Shown here in pieces: positions 18,060 through 27,151 of a stretch of 29,277 nt of DNA; within the stretch, counting starts at the first letter, position 1, and each line of letters starts with the position of its first letter. The DNA comes from Stramenopiles sp. TOSAG23-2. Lineage: Eukaryota > Sar. Below the pieces are notes generated by a model. That model was given only the letters and a program-made list of their open reading frames with translations, made no database searches and was not told the DNA's origin. Made by a program: the position numbers and the translations under genes. The stretch covers positions 1 to 29,277 of the forward strand of contig LT649392.1 of assembly GCA_900128395.1 (NCBI GenBank), written 5' to 3'.

Positions 18060-18649
18060 TCATCGTGTCTGTGATTCAATAGTATGGACTGTATCGTAAT
18101 TTGCTTTTGCTTTAGCAACCCATTCTTTATACGTTGCTTCAGATATGGCTTTATTATCAAGTAAGCTTTTAAATTCCATAATTTCCTTTGAAAATAATGT
18201 TAATGCTTCCTTTTTATTTGAATATTTAAGTTGTATCTTATTTTTGTGTCTTTTTATTTCTTTTTGGTTTATTTTTGGTGTACTACTAGTAGTAGTACGG
18301 GTAGTAGTTTTAGTTGTCGTTGTTGATGAATTACTCGAGCTAGCACGACTACCAATACTAGAGCTACTAGAACTTGCAATAATTGTCATACCATTTAAAA
18401 TCGTAGTCTCACTATCATGATTCAGATCCATTACTTGTGTTTGTTTACATGTTGTTGATAAAGAGTTTTTACCTGATGGAGTTGAATTAGGTGTTATCAA
18501 TAATTGTTCTTCATCATCATTTTCTTCTATCGATGAATCATCCGCAGTATTTTCCTCTTCTGAAGAATCTTCCTCTTCTTCTTCTGCTTCCTCCTCCACA
18601 GATTCACTCCCTTCATCAGGCCATACATCAATTGCCTTCACATGTGTTG
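17809..18649 (-). repeat. Segmental duplication, likely parental copy
   Basis: Partner of 16028-16869. I take this copy as the parent because its reading frame runs from the Tudor-like domain straight into the shared THVKAIDVWPDEG without a compositional break, and because the other copy is flanked by sequence from elsewhere on one side. Confidence 0.85.
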
Positions 18650-19184
18650 AAAATACACCGTTGTGTTTGTATCTATACAATCTATCAACCCCTTCAAATT
18701 TTACTTGCCATACATTATTGGTAATAATTTTTGCTACTTGGCATCTATAGTAATGATGCGACCACCAGACCCAATACCAGCTGCCTTTCACAGCTTCAGA
18801 TGGTAATGGTGAATTCGGCATTGTAAATACTTTTGTTGCACTTTCCAATAATGTCGAGGATGAGGAGGGTGAGGTAGAAGAAGATGATGAATTTCCTGCG
18901 GTTGCATTTTCCACTATGCATTTAACAACTTTGTCATTTACTTCAATTACTTTTAATTCTTTACCATGGTAAACCCCTGTTGTGCCTATCTTTGCTTCTA
19001 ATAACCACTTTGCAAGACTCTCAATTTTATCATATTTATAATTAATTTTTCGTCGTCGTTTTGTGGATTTCAGTGTATTTTTCTCTGCTAGTTCCTTCCA
19101 TCGTTTTTTATTATCCTCTGTAGCATCTCCACTTTCATATCGCACGGGCGGTTTAATTTTACGTTTATTTCTTCTTTTTGGCAT
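18060..19184 (-). CDS. Putative nuclear protein with Tudor-like domain and acidic low-complexity tail
   Basis: 374 residues. The N terminus is highly basic (PKRRNKRKIK and KSTKRRRKINYK), consistent with nuclear localisation. Residues about 50-100 form a small beta-rich segment followed by a Ser tract. Residues about 130-195 (GSWYWVWWSHHYYRCQVAKI, then VWQVKFEGVDRLYRYKHNG and VKAIDVWPDEG) have the aromatic, strand-rich pattern of a Tudor/chromo-like reader domain that could bind methylated lysine or arginine. This is a pattern judgement, not a firm family assignment. An acidic Glu/Asp/Ser run, poly-Ser/Thr and a Lys-rich C-terminal helix complete it. The 3' half is shared at about 99% identity with the neighbouring chimera. 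Confidence 0.75.
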   Translation of the reverse strand: MPKRRNKRKIKPPVRYESGDATEDNKKRWKELAEKNTLKSTKRRRKINYKYDKIESLAKWLLEAKIGTTGVYHGKELKVIEVNDKVVKCIVENATAGNSSSSSTSPSSSSTLLESATKVFTMPNSPLPSEAVKGSWYWVWWSHHYYRCQVAKIITNNVWQVKFEGVDRLYRYKHNGVFSTHVKAIDVWPDEGSESVEEEAEEEEEDSSEEENTADDSSIEENDDEEQLLITPNSTPSGKNSLSTTCKQTQVMDLNHDSETTILNGMTIIASSSSSSIGSRASSSNSSTTTTKTTTRTTTSSTPKINQKEIKRHKNKIQLKYSNKKEALTLFSKEIMEFKSLLDNKAISEATYKEWVAKAKANYDTVHTIESQTR

Positions 19185-19769
19185 TATTTTGTTTTTATAA
19201 ATATTTTACACTACGACGGTATATGCCTTTGTGTATGTGTATATATATATATATATATGATACTAATATATTTTCTATTTTGAAAAATTACAACAACCAA
19301 TAAAGTAATATTGGATGATCAAGGTAGAGGGATGATGTTTACATATATACTACCTGTATCCCGACACATTTTGAATTTCTTTCTATACATGGATTGATTT
19401 TTAATATTGAAATATATATATATATCTATGCCAACATCAATTATTGATTTATTATTAGCAGGGTAGTATCATAGGCGGTATTGATTATTGGAATAGTGTC
19501 TAGAAGATCAAATCGTCTATGATGTGCACATGTAACATAATTATCCTAATTAGATATTTATAGATAGAAGGCTAATTATAGTAGAACTTTCTAGCTACGT
19601 ATTTTACAATGCTACTGCTATGTTATTTGTTATAGCATTGCACAGCATAGATATTAACTATTCTGGATACTATAATTTCAATAATGGCCTGCCCCCCAAA
19701 AAAAATGGATCTATAAGGTGCTAAGTACAGATTTAGTATACCACCTATGTGGTTCAAAAAGGTGGTTCC

Positions 19770-19860
19770 CAGTATTCACCTGCTATAGAGGTTTATCTTA
19801 CACTCACTTCATACTTTATTCTATACTAATCCTATCAAATACAATAGCAGGTGAATACTG
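19770..19860. repeat. 16-bp perfect inverted repeat, 59-nt loop
   Basis: CAGTATTCACCTGCTA at 19770-19785 is the exact reverse complement of TAGCAGGTGAATACTG at 19845-19860. The region is less AT-rich than its surroundings. It could fold as a stem-loop in RNA or be a remnant of a small inverted-repeat element. No associated gene is seen. Confidence 0.8.
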
Positions 19861-20055
19861 TGGACCTAGGAATAATTTCCTCCGTCTCTTCAGCAGGCAG
19901 CAGGAGAATGGAGATCTCTTCTGCTCTTGTTGGACTGAACGAAGAAATACAAACCACTGACATGAACGATGAACGAATAATAATTGACAATGTACATGAA
20001 TGATGCAGAGTGTGTGTGTTGAATTGTGTGTGTATACATATATATATATATGTAT

Positions 20056-20079
20056 ATGTGTGTGTGTGTGTGTGTGTGG
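20056..20079. repeat. TG dinucleotide microsatellite
   Basis: A run of about 12 TG units, 130 nt before the ATPase start codon, preceded by a TA run. Confidence 0.85.
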
Positions 20080-20208
20080 TATCCATAGATAAGTAGAAGC
20101 GACGGAGCGTTGAAAGAGAAGATAATAGTTATATATGTGTGGCAGTTGTATGTACATATATAATATAATAGAACAATAATACAGTTGAAACCATTATTAT
20201 TAAATATC

Positions 20209-22971
20209 ATGGCAGATAGTAAGTTATCAAAGAAAGAGGAAGCGGAAGATAACGCACCTTTTTTATCACGTTTATTAACTGCTGGGACATTAGCTATATT
20301 CTTATATAATAGTAAAAGTTTATGGCGTATAGCACCCAAAACAGCAAAAGCATCATGTACATTATCTTTTTTAACCACGTTGTATCATATATGGAAACGG
20401 TATTATATGAAACAAGATAGTTTCAGCCCACCTCCATGGACAACATCTGCATTATGTGTGGCATTAATAGCCGGACATGCATCAAAGCAGTTAGCAGGTA
20501 TAGCCTCATCTTTGTCGCGTTTATTAATATTTTTATGTCTACCTTCTTTTGCATTAGATGCATTCGAGTCGTTAAAGGAGGCAGATACATGTGCAATATT
20601 TGCGATGGGAATTGGATCATTATACCCTGGTAACAATAGTTCATTAGCTGCTACGATGATTTTATTAATGCTTACCGGTGGTGAAGCATTGGAGGAATAT
20701 GCGATATATCGTGCCGGTCGTGATTTGGAAACATTAATTAAAAATTTAAGACTGGAAAAAATGGTTCGTAGAGTCATTATTAAAAATACGGAGAAATACA
20801 ATCAACAAGAACAATTTCAATTGGAAGAAGATCATGATAGTACTGATTTATCATCAGTTGGTGCAATTTCTCCATTACGTACACCACCAGTTAGAAGATC
20901 ACCTACTAATCAAAGATATCCTGATACGGAAACGTTAGCAACAGAATTGGTGGAACCTGGTGATATCATTTTATTAAAAGAATCTGAAATTGTACCAGTT
21001 GATGGCATAGCAATATCACTATGGTCCATTGAAAACAATACATATCAAAATTATATAAACAATAGTAACAACAGTCCAAGTCCTTTGAGACAAAAGGAAA
21101 GAGCCGAAACTGGTGGTGGTGGTGGTGGTGATAACGACGATAATAATAATAACAACACGTATGGCATACCACCACCATCATCATTATCATCATCGTCGCA
21201 AAAACAAAATAATAATCGCATTCCAATAGTGGATGCAAGTAATGTGACTGGGGAAAGTTATCGTAGGCAACGTTGTACAGAAGGTGAAAAAGTATATTCA
21301 GGTTCAATTGTTATGCCTGGACCACCATTACTATTAAAAGCTACTAAACCAGCTGGTGAAAGTGTACTTGCATTGTTAAAGAAAGAATTGCAAGATGCAC
21401 TAGGACAAGAGCGTTCATCTCATATGGAAGATGTTTGTGCAGCAATCGCAGTTTATTTTACTCCATTCGCATTATGTCTATCCGTTTTTACACTTTTACA
21501 AAGGCAAGCATATGCAAATAGAAGACCTAGGCGACTCGCAAAACAATTAGCAAGTGGTAGAAATTTTGCATGGGAAGCTGCACTTGGTGTCTTGATGGGT
21601 GCAACACCATGTCCATTAAGCATTGGCGTTCCTGTATCGTTTTTATCTGGAACATCATCAGCAGCAAAAAAATACATAACAGTTAAAAGCGGCAGTGCCA
21701 TTGAACAAATATCAAAAACAACTGTGTGTGTTTTTGATAAGACTGGGACATTGACATTTGGTCGTTTAAATGCGAAAAATATTCAATACTTGTGTACAAC
21801 TTTAAAAAACAATCGGATAGTAATTAGCAAAGAAGGAATTGATGATGATGATGATAATAATAATAATACCGAGAGTGTGTTGAAAAACACTTGGACAAAA
21901 TCTAAAATATTATCCATATTATCGACGATTGAAGAAAGTAGTGGCAGTGTACATCCAATTGCTAAAGCATTAGTTCAAGCTGAAAATTATGAGAATTCTA
22001 GTGAAATGTCTTTGATACAAGATTTGTTTGACGATACAAGTAGTAATTGGCTATGCGATGATGCTAAAATATGCCCAGGACAAGGTGTTGAAGGCACAAT
22101 AATTCAAGAAATACTTTTAAGTGACAATATGAAAACGCCAACAAAACAAGGGAGGGGGAGGGAAAACAGATACAAATATGACCATAGCACTAAATATGAT
22201 GTTGTTGTTGGGAAAAAAGAATTTGTTAATCATAAAATAGCAAAATTAAAAAAAGACTTGTCCTTGTCATTTAACAACGGTAGCACATCAAGCACTACAT
22301 CCATGCCTTTAGAAGGTGATGATTCCGTTCTTACAATTTACTTTGCACTTTCTAGACAGTATTATGATAAGGACGAGGATAAGAACAAAAGTAATAATTC
22401 ATTGAATACATTTATATTGTATGGCTCTATTGATCTAGTTGATAGTATTAGGCCAGGAGCGAAGGAACTAATTGATGAATTACAAAATAAAATTGGTATA
22501 AGGACAATGATATTAAGTGGTGATAGTAGCGATGGTCTTAGAAGTGTTGCAGAGAGAATTGGTATCAAGGAATATCATACTTGTTTACCACATGAAAAAT
22601 CAAATATGGTAAAGAAATTAATGGAAGGTAGTAATGAAACAGTAATGATGGTTGGTGATGGAGTAAATGACGCAGCTGCATTAGCAATGGCAAATGTTGG
22701 TGTTTGTATTGGTTTAAATGATTTATCAAGTGCAAGTGCTGATATTGTTATCACAGGTGGTCAAGAATTACAAAAAGTTGCATATCTAATTAATTTATGT
22801 CGAAAAACAGTTAATGTTGCAAGGGATGGCGTACGTGTCGGTATGTCTATAAGTGTTTTACAAATGTGTTTAGCTGCTGCTGGTATTGTACCTCCATTTG
22901 TAAATGCAATATTACAAGAATTTGTAGATTTAGGTGCAATATTAAATGGTTTACGTGTGTTGGCATATTGA
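20209..22971 (+). CDS. P1B-type heavy-metal transporting ATPase with TPCP motif
   Basis: 920 residues from the ATG at 20209. This is an ATP-driven transition-metal pump. Visible in order: hydrophobic N-terminal helices (about 20-165) including GGEALEEYA; the actuator domain with TGES at 347-350, interrupted by a long Gly/Asp/Asn/Ser insert (about 285-340); the membrane metal-site motif ATPCPLSIGVPV with Cys468; the phosphorylation motif DKTGTLT with Asp510; the P1B-specific His582-Pro; GDGVND at 816-821; and a last helix with QEFVDLGAILN (Gln903, Glu904, Asp907, Asn913). There is no N-terminal CxxC metal-binding domain. TPCP plus QExxD in the last helix is the pattern described for the P1B-5 group, for which nickel and iron have been proposed as substrates; the substrate here is inferred only. 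Asn/Asp inserts also enlarge the nucleotide-binding domain. No intron is needed. Confidence 0.9.
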   Translation: MADSKLSKKEEAEDNAPFLSRLLTAGTLAIFLYNSKSLWRIAPKTAKASCTLSFLTTLYHIWKRYYMKQDSFSPPPWTTSALCVALIAGHASKQLAGIASSLSRLLIFLCLPSFALDAFESLKEADTCAIFAMGIGSLYPGNNSSLAATMILLMLTGGEALEEYAIYRAGRDLETLIKNLRLEKMVRRVIIKNTEKYNQQEQFQLEEDHDSTDLSSVGAISPLRTPPVRRSPTNQRYPDTETLATELVEPGDIILLKESEIVPVDGIAISLWSIENNTYQNYINNSNNSPSPLRQKERAETGGGGGGDNDDNNNNNTYGIPPPSSLSSSSQKQNNNRIPIVDASNVTGESYRRQRCTEGEKVYSGSIVMPGPPLLLKATKPAGESVLALLKKELQDALGQERSSHMEDVCAAIAVYFTPFALCLSVFTLLQRQAYANRRPRRLAKQLASGRNFAWEAALGVLMGATPCPLSIGVPVSFLSGTSSAAKKYITVKSGSAIEQISKTTVCVFDKTGTLTFGRLNAKNIQYLCTTLKNNRIVISKEGIDDDDDNNNNTESVLKNTWTKSKILSILSTIEESSGSVHPIAKALVQAENYENSSEMSLIQDLFDDTSSNWLCDDAKICPGQGVEGTIIQEILLSDNMKTPTKQGRGRENRYKYDHSTKYDVVVGKKEFVNHKIAKLKKDLSLSFNNGSTSSTTSMPLEGDDSVLTIYFALSRQYYDKDEDKNKSNNSLNTFILYGSIDLVDSIRPGAKELIDELQNKIGIRTMILSGDSSDGLRSVAERIGIKEYHTCLPHEKSNMVKKLMEGSNETVMMVGDGVNDAAALAMANVGVCIGLNDLSSASADIVITGGQELQKVAYLINLCRKTVNVARDGVRVGMSISVLQMCLAAAGIVPPFVNAILQEFVDLGAILNGLRVLAY

Positions 22972-23107
22972 GAGAGAGAGAGAAGTGTGTTTGGTGTTGT
23001 TTGTGTGTGAAACATCTCCTCCTGGTGTAGATTTTAATTTTTTTTTTATTAAAAAAGAGTTATAAAAATTACATGTGGGACATTTTAATAATACACAGAT
23101 ATACAGA

Positions 23108-25123
23108 TCAATCCTCAAAAAAAATTTGCGGTAATCCATTACTAAAAATACTTTCTATTTTTTCACTTTGAATACGCTTACGAGTATTTGGAAATAATTC
23201 AGAATTAGAATCTGCCCAAATATATGCATCGTGTATCGTTGAACCTGCATTAGCTAATGTTTGTAATGCACGTACATTTTTATTATTATTTGTAGCGTTT
23301 GTCAATGAAATTTTAGATATTCCATGTGAATAATTTTCAACATCAGTTTTCAATTGCATATGTTTCTTCATATTCTCCTCTTTTTCCAAACGTTTTGTTT
23401 CACTGCGTATTAAACGCTCATATGCATTTGGCCCTTCCATGGTATATAATAAACACATTGTAGCTGCTACTACTATAGAGCCATAAATTATATTTTCAGG
23501 ATTTGCCCGTTGCAAAACTCCTAAGACACATGTCAAAGCATTCATATCCACTAAATGTTCTGGTGTATATTTTTCTTTACGCCAATGTGTATATAATTGC
23601 ATAAATATATGTGGGTCAGATCGATTAAATTCCAATACACGTACAATTTCATAATCAATTACATATTGCCCATCTTCTTTCTCGCTATTATTATTCTTTA
23701 ATGAAGTATCTCGAATGTCGTCATTATTATTATCCTGTTCATCATCAAAATCATCATCAACAGATGCTTTTTGTTGCTTAATATCGGCACGTAAACGGTT
23801 GTATAAATCTTGCGATGCGTTAATTTGCTTTTCATATGTTTCTAAAGCATTATTTTCTATCAGACCATCATCATCGTTGTTTCCATGCGTCTTCTTATCA
23901 TCGTTGTTGTTATTGTTAACGTCATCTTTATTAGTTGGTGATGGAGGTATTGATAATACTTTTGATGTTTCTATATTTTGTTTATCATTTGCTAACCATT
24001 GCATAGCCCAATTATATATATGATCCAAGACTGCCTCTTTCGATATATCACCTTTACTATGATTTTCATTGTATTTTGTATCACGATATAAAGTTGAATA
24101 ATGTATATTAAATATATATCGATTGACTATATATGTATGCAATAATGTACGTATAATGGATAAGCCGCTTTTGTCTTTCATCTTGTCATTGGAAGTTAAA
24201 TATCCATAACATAATTTAATAAAGCTTTTTTGTCGTTGGCCGTTATTATTGCTATTATTGTCACCCTGCTGTTGCTGTTGTTTTTCCTCCTCTTCCTTCT
24301 CCATTATTGTTAATCCATGGTATGTTGTACATAAAAATAATGAATATATTGCACATGATTGTGCACTTGTAAATGCAAAAAATGCTGCATCATTACCATA
24401 AAATGCAGCGACAATAGTATCGATCAACGTAAATATGTCAGCTTTTATTTTTATCATACGTATTAAATTCAAACAAATGGATCGCCATACAATTTTATGT
24501 AAAAACAAATTATCTTCGTTTTCATTTAATAGTTTAACGGCTGATTCCAATACTCTTCCACCACCTTGTTGCCCATACAACATCATGGCTTCGTGACGTT
24601 CCTCATCGTGAGTTATTTCATCATCACTCATTGGTCCTAATTGATATCGTAATTTTTTATACAATTTTTCTAAGCGGTTAATAACACTGAAGGGTTTGCT
24701 GGGTGTGAAGACTAATGCTGGCGATGTTGGAGATTGGCTTCCATTTCCATCGCTATTGCTGTTATTGTTGGGACTGTTATTATTGTTAGGATTATTATTA
24801 TGACTTAGACTGTCAGCCTTTTTCACAGACAATAAAGAAGTTTCTTTTATTTTCATTGGCGAACTTGGTGGAGATAAAAAAGTTCCTTTATCGGCTAAAT
24901 ATAGTAATTGTTTCTTTTTCTCTTTAATGGTTGGTGTCGAGTCAGGGTGTAAACGATAGACCGTAGAGGTAATTTTAGATGTATTTAATGAATTATCTGG
25001 TTTACTTTTTTTTTCTAACTGTGCTTTTCGTATATTTTCCTTTCGCTGATACAATTTCTTATTAGGTACACGTGGTGCATTTGAAACTTTAGACGAGGAG
25101 GAGGAGGATGCAACACAACCCAT
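23108..25123 (-). CDS. Large Met-Gly-Cys protein, predicted lipid-anchored, function unknown
   Basis: 671 residues, family not recognised. It begins MGCVASSSSSSK: Gly2 is a candidate for N-myristoylation and Cys3 for palmitoylation, which together would put the protein on the inner face of a membrane. Residues about 15-130 are basic and low complexity, with SPPSSP and SPTSP phosphorylation-like motifs. Several mostly helical blocks follow (about 145-260, 285-395, 500-590), separated by Gln, Asn and Asp tracts. The helical blocks might be HEAT/ARM-like but I see no clear repeat register. The gene is convergent with the ATPase gene (136 nt between stops) and divergent from the PhyH gene. The start ATG at 25123 is firm because it creates the acylation signal. 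Confidence 0.75.
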   Translation of the reverse strand: MGCVASSSSSSKVSNAPRVPNKKLYQRKENIRKAQLEKKSKPDNSLNTSKITSTVYRLHPDSTPTIKEKKKQLLYLADKGTFLSPPSSPMKIKETSLLSVKKADSLSHNNNPNNNNSPNNNSNSDGNGSQSPTSPALVFTPSKPFSVINRLEKLYKKLRYQLGPMSDDEITHDEERHEAMMLYGQQGGGRVLESAVKLLNENEDNLFLHKIVWRSICLNLIRMIKIKADIFTLIDTIVAAFYGNDAAFFAFTSAQSCAIYSLFLCTTYHGLTIMEKEEEEKQQQQQGDNNSNNNGQRQKSFIKLCYGYLTSNDKMKDKSGLSIIRTLLHTYIVNRYIFNIHYSTLYRDTKYNENHSKGDISKEAVLDHIYNWAMQWLANDKQNIETSKVLSIPPSPTNKDDVNNNNNDDKKTHGNNDDDGLIENNALETYEKQINASQDLYNRLRADIKQQKASVDDDFDDEQDNNNDDIRDTSLKNNNSEKEDGQYVIDYEIVRVLEFNRSDPHIFMQLYTHWRKEKYTPEHLVDMNALTCVLGVLQRANPENIIYGSIVVAATMCLLYTMEGPNAYERLIRSETKRLEKEENMKKHMQLKTDVENYSHGISKISLTNATNNNKNVRALQTLANAGSTIHDAYIWADSNSELFPNTRKRIQSEKIESIFSNGLPQIFFED

Positions 25124-25697
25124 AATAATAATAATGACAACGATTAATCGTGTTTTATAATCGATGGGAATGGCGTTGTTATTCTGTTTTGTGGATTGAT
25201 TGTTGTTGTTGTTGTTTCGATGGTATGGTATATATGCGTTCAGGTATTTGTAATTACGTGTATATTCAATTATTTGATGTGTTGGTTGGATTTATAGTAT
25301 TATAGTTATTATTATTAGCAGTATTTATTATTATTATTTATTATCAGAATATAGCTGGATAGTATAGGAAGTTATTGTGGAATTTAAATTGCAACAATTA
25401 TGAGGTATTATTAAAGCTAGTTATAGCAGTTAGTAGCATTAAATAGTTTCTCCCTCCTGCCTGCTGCTGCCTGGTAAATAGGTACCTTACATCAGTAAGA
25501 AGAAATAGTTGGTCTTACCGAAAATATATATACTTATTATTTCATTAATACAATATATATACATATATATTCCAGTATTCAACAGACATAAATACACAAT
25601 CGCACAATTCATCAAGAATCCATTCACAAATATAATATATTGCATATTCTAATACTACAAATTATATACAGAAACAATACAATAAAAACCAAAACAT
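25124..25697. other. Shared upstream region of Met-Gly-Cys and PhyH genes
   Basis: 574-nt divergent spacer serving as 5' flank for both genes. AT-rich with a GTT-rich stretch near 25199-25217 and a CCTGCCTGCTGCTGCCTGG patch near 25456-25474. No defined promoter element can be named. Confidence 0.5.
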
Positions 25698-26654
25698 ATG
25701 TCAGGTAGAAACAACAAAAATATACGTAATAATAATAAACGTCCATCACATACGAAACAATTAGGAAATGATAATGATAGATTATTGCAATTTTTTAATG
25801 TAGAAGGAACGAAACGAAAATATTTAAATAATGAACAAGTTGAACAATATAATAATATGGGATATGTTTTTCCAATTGATATATTTTCAACAAATGAAAT
25901 TAAGAAACATAAATCATATTTTGATCTATTAGTAGAAAAGGCTATGGAAAAAGGCCATGATGCATATTCAATTATGAATTGGCATAATATTTGTACTGGA
26001 TTATATGATTTAGCATATAACCCAAAAATATTAGATATTGTTGAAGATTTACTTGGACCTAATTTAGTATTATTTCGTGCACATTATTTTTGTAAATTAC
26101 CAGCAGGGCAAGATGATCGTGTTGTTACATTTCATCAAGATGCACCATATTGGCCAATAACACCATCAAAATGTGTCACAGTGTGGCTCGCGATTACAGA
26201 TGTAAATGAAGAAAATGGTGCAATGACATTTGTTGATGGTACACATAAATTAGGATTGATACCATACAGTAAAAGTAAAAAAGAGGAAAGAAATGTTTTA
26301 AATTTAACAGTCCATGATCCAGAAAAATATGGTTCAAATAATAAAAAAGTTTGTTTAAAAGCTGGACAAGCATCGTTACATTCTGATTTATTATTACATG
26401 GTTCTGGTATTAATGAAAGCAATCAACCACGTATTGGTTTAGCCTTAAGTTATCATCCACCAGATGTACGTGCTGTTGTTAATGGTAGGCGTGGTTTTGG
26501 TTTTCTATGTCGTGGTATTGATATTGATAATTATTGGAATTTAAAACCAAAACGACCTATTGTTGATAGGATACCAAAATTTCATGGTGTTGGTGGTAAT
26601 ATGCCACGGCAAAAAAAAAAGAAGAAGAATGATCAAAAAAAGGCAAAGTTATGA
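25698..26654 (+). CDS. Phytanoyl-CoA dioxygenase (PhyH) family enzyme with PTS1-like AKL end
   Basis: 318 residues. A 2-oxoglutarate/Fe(II)-dependent oxygenase of the PhyH family, whose founding member hydroxylates phytanoyl-CoA at C2 in peroxisomal alpha-oxidation. Iron ligands are His146-Gln-Asp148 (TFHQDAPYWP) and His234 (LLLHGSG), and Arg245 (QPRIGLALSY) would hold 2-oxoglutarate. ENGAMTFVDGTHK and the YNNMGYVFP start are also typical. The overall pattern is closer to the broad bacterial-type PhyH group than to animal PHYH, so the substrate is open. The C terminus is strongly basic and ends Lys-Lys-Ala-Lys-Leu; AKL is an accepted PTS1 variant, predicting import into peroxisomes. The N-terminal 40 residues are Asn-rich and probably disordered. 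Tail-to-tail with a PECR-like gene that ends SKL. Confidence 0.88.
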   Translation: MSGRNNKNIRNNNKRPSHTKQLGNDNDRLLQFFNVEGTKRKYLNNEQVEQYNNMGYVFPIDIFSTNEIKKHKSYFDLLVEKAMEKGHDAYSIMNWHNICTGLYDLAYNPKILDIVEDLLGPNLVLFRAHYFCKLPAGQDDRVVTFHQDAPYWPITPSKCVTVWLAITDVNEENGAMTFVDGTHKLGLIPYSKSKKEERNVLNLTVHDPEKYGSNNKKVCLKAGQASLHSDLLLHGSGINESNQPRIGLALSYHPPDVRAVVNGRRGFGFLCRGIDIDNYWNLKPKRPIVDRIPKFHGVGGNMPRQKKKKKNDQKKAKL

Positions 26655-27151
26655 AAGGATTGTGTCGTTGTATTGTCTCATGTATATATATATATATTTG
26701 CAATATATCATATATATTAATAGTTGTACACACAAAATGGTATATATATACGTTTTTTTTTTGAAGAGTTTTAAGTCCTCTATGTGTTGTGTGTGCTGTT
26801 TTTTATTACGACGTACGTCGTACGTCAGAGAGTATTGTTACGAACAGTTTAAAATAAAATATTTTTTTTATAAAAGATATTTTTAATGTACTATCCAGAT
26901 AATATAATCATAAAAATATAATAATGTTTTTTATAAATCTATCATCACATGTAAAAAATAAATAAAATGTTACGCGCGCTTCATATAATTTACTAGATTT
27001 CATTTTAATATTATCATCTCTACTCTCGGACAGAAAAATATGTATATACGCGTATGCCATATATATTTTTGATCGACGTATATTTTGTTAAACATTTTGT
27101 ATCTCCTCCAGCTTCCTCGCCTATTAATCCCCCCTCGCTCCACAAACTTCC
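26655..27151. other. Convergent 3' region between the two peroxisomal genes
   Basis: 497 nt, AT-rich, with TATA runs and a perfect 16-bp palindrome at 26807-26822. No gene is supported. It contains the 3' untranslated regions of both the PhyH and the reductase gene. Confidence 0.6.
26807..26822. repeat. 16-bp perfect CG-containing palindrome
   Basis: TACGACGTACGTCGTA is fully self-complementary and contains four CpG steps in a very AT-rich spacer. A further ACGTC follows immediately. It could form a hairpin in either transcript's 3' end or be a protein-binding site; nothing more can be said. Confidence 0.7.

Larger units (their letters stand above)
19185..20208. other. Divergent intergenic region with stem-loop and TG repeat
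   Basis: Upstream of the Tudor-like gene (-) and of the P-type ATPase gene (+). It has a long-stem inverted repeat at 19770-19860, a small ACCACCT/AGGTGGT hairpin at about 19740-19766, and a TG microsatellite at 20056-20079 in the ATPase 5' flank. Short frames here are artefacts of these repeats. Confidence 0.55.

Noticed and set aside
18145-18724. Plus-strand frames inside the duplicated block, present in both copies.
   Set aside because: They are antisense shadows of the Ser/Thr/Glu-rich coding sequence and consist of Leu/Val/Ser runs.
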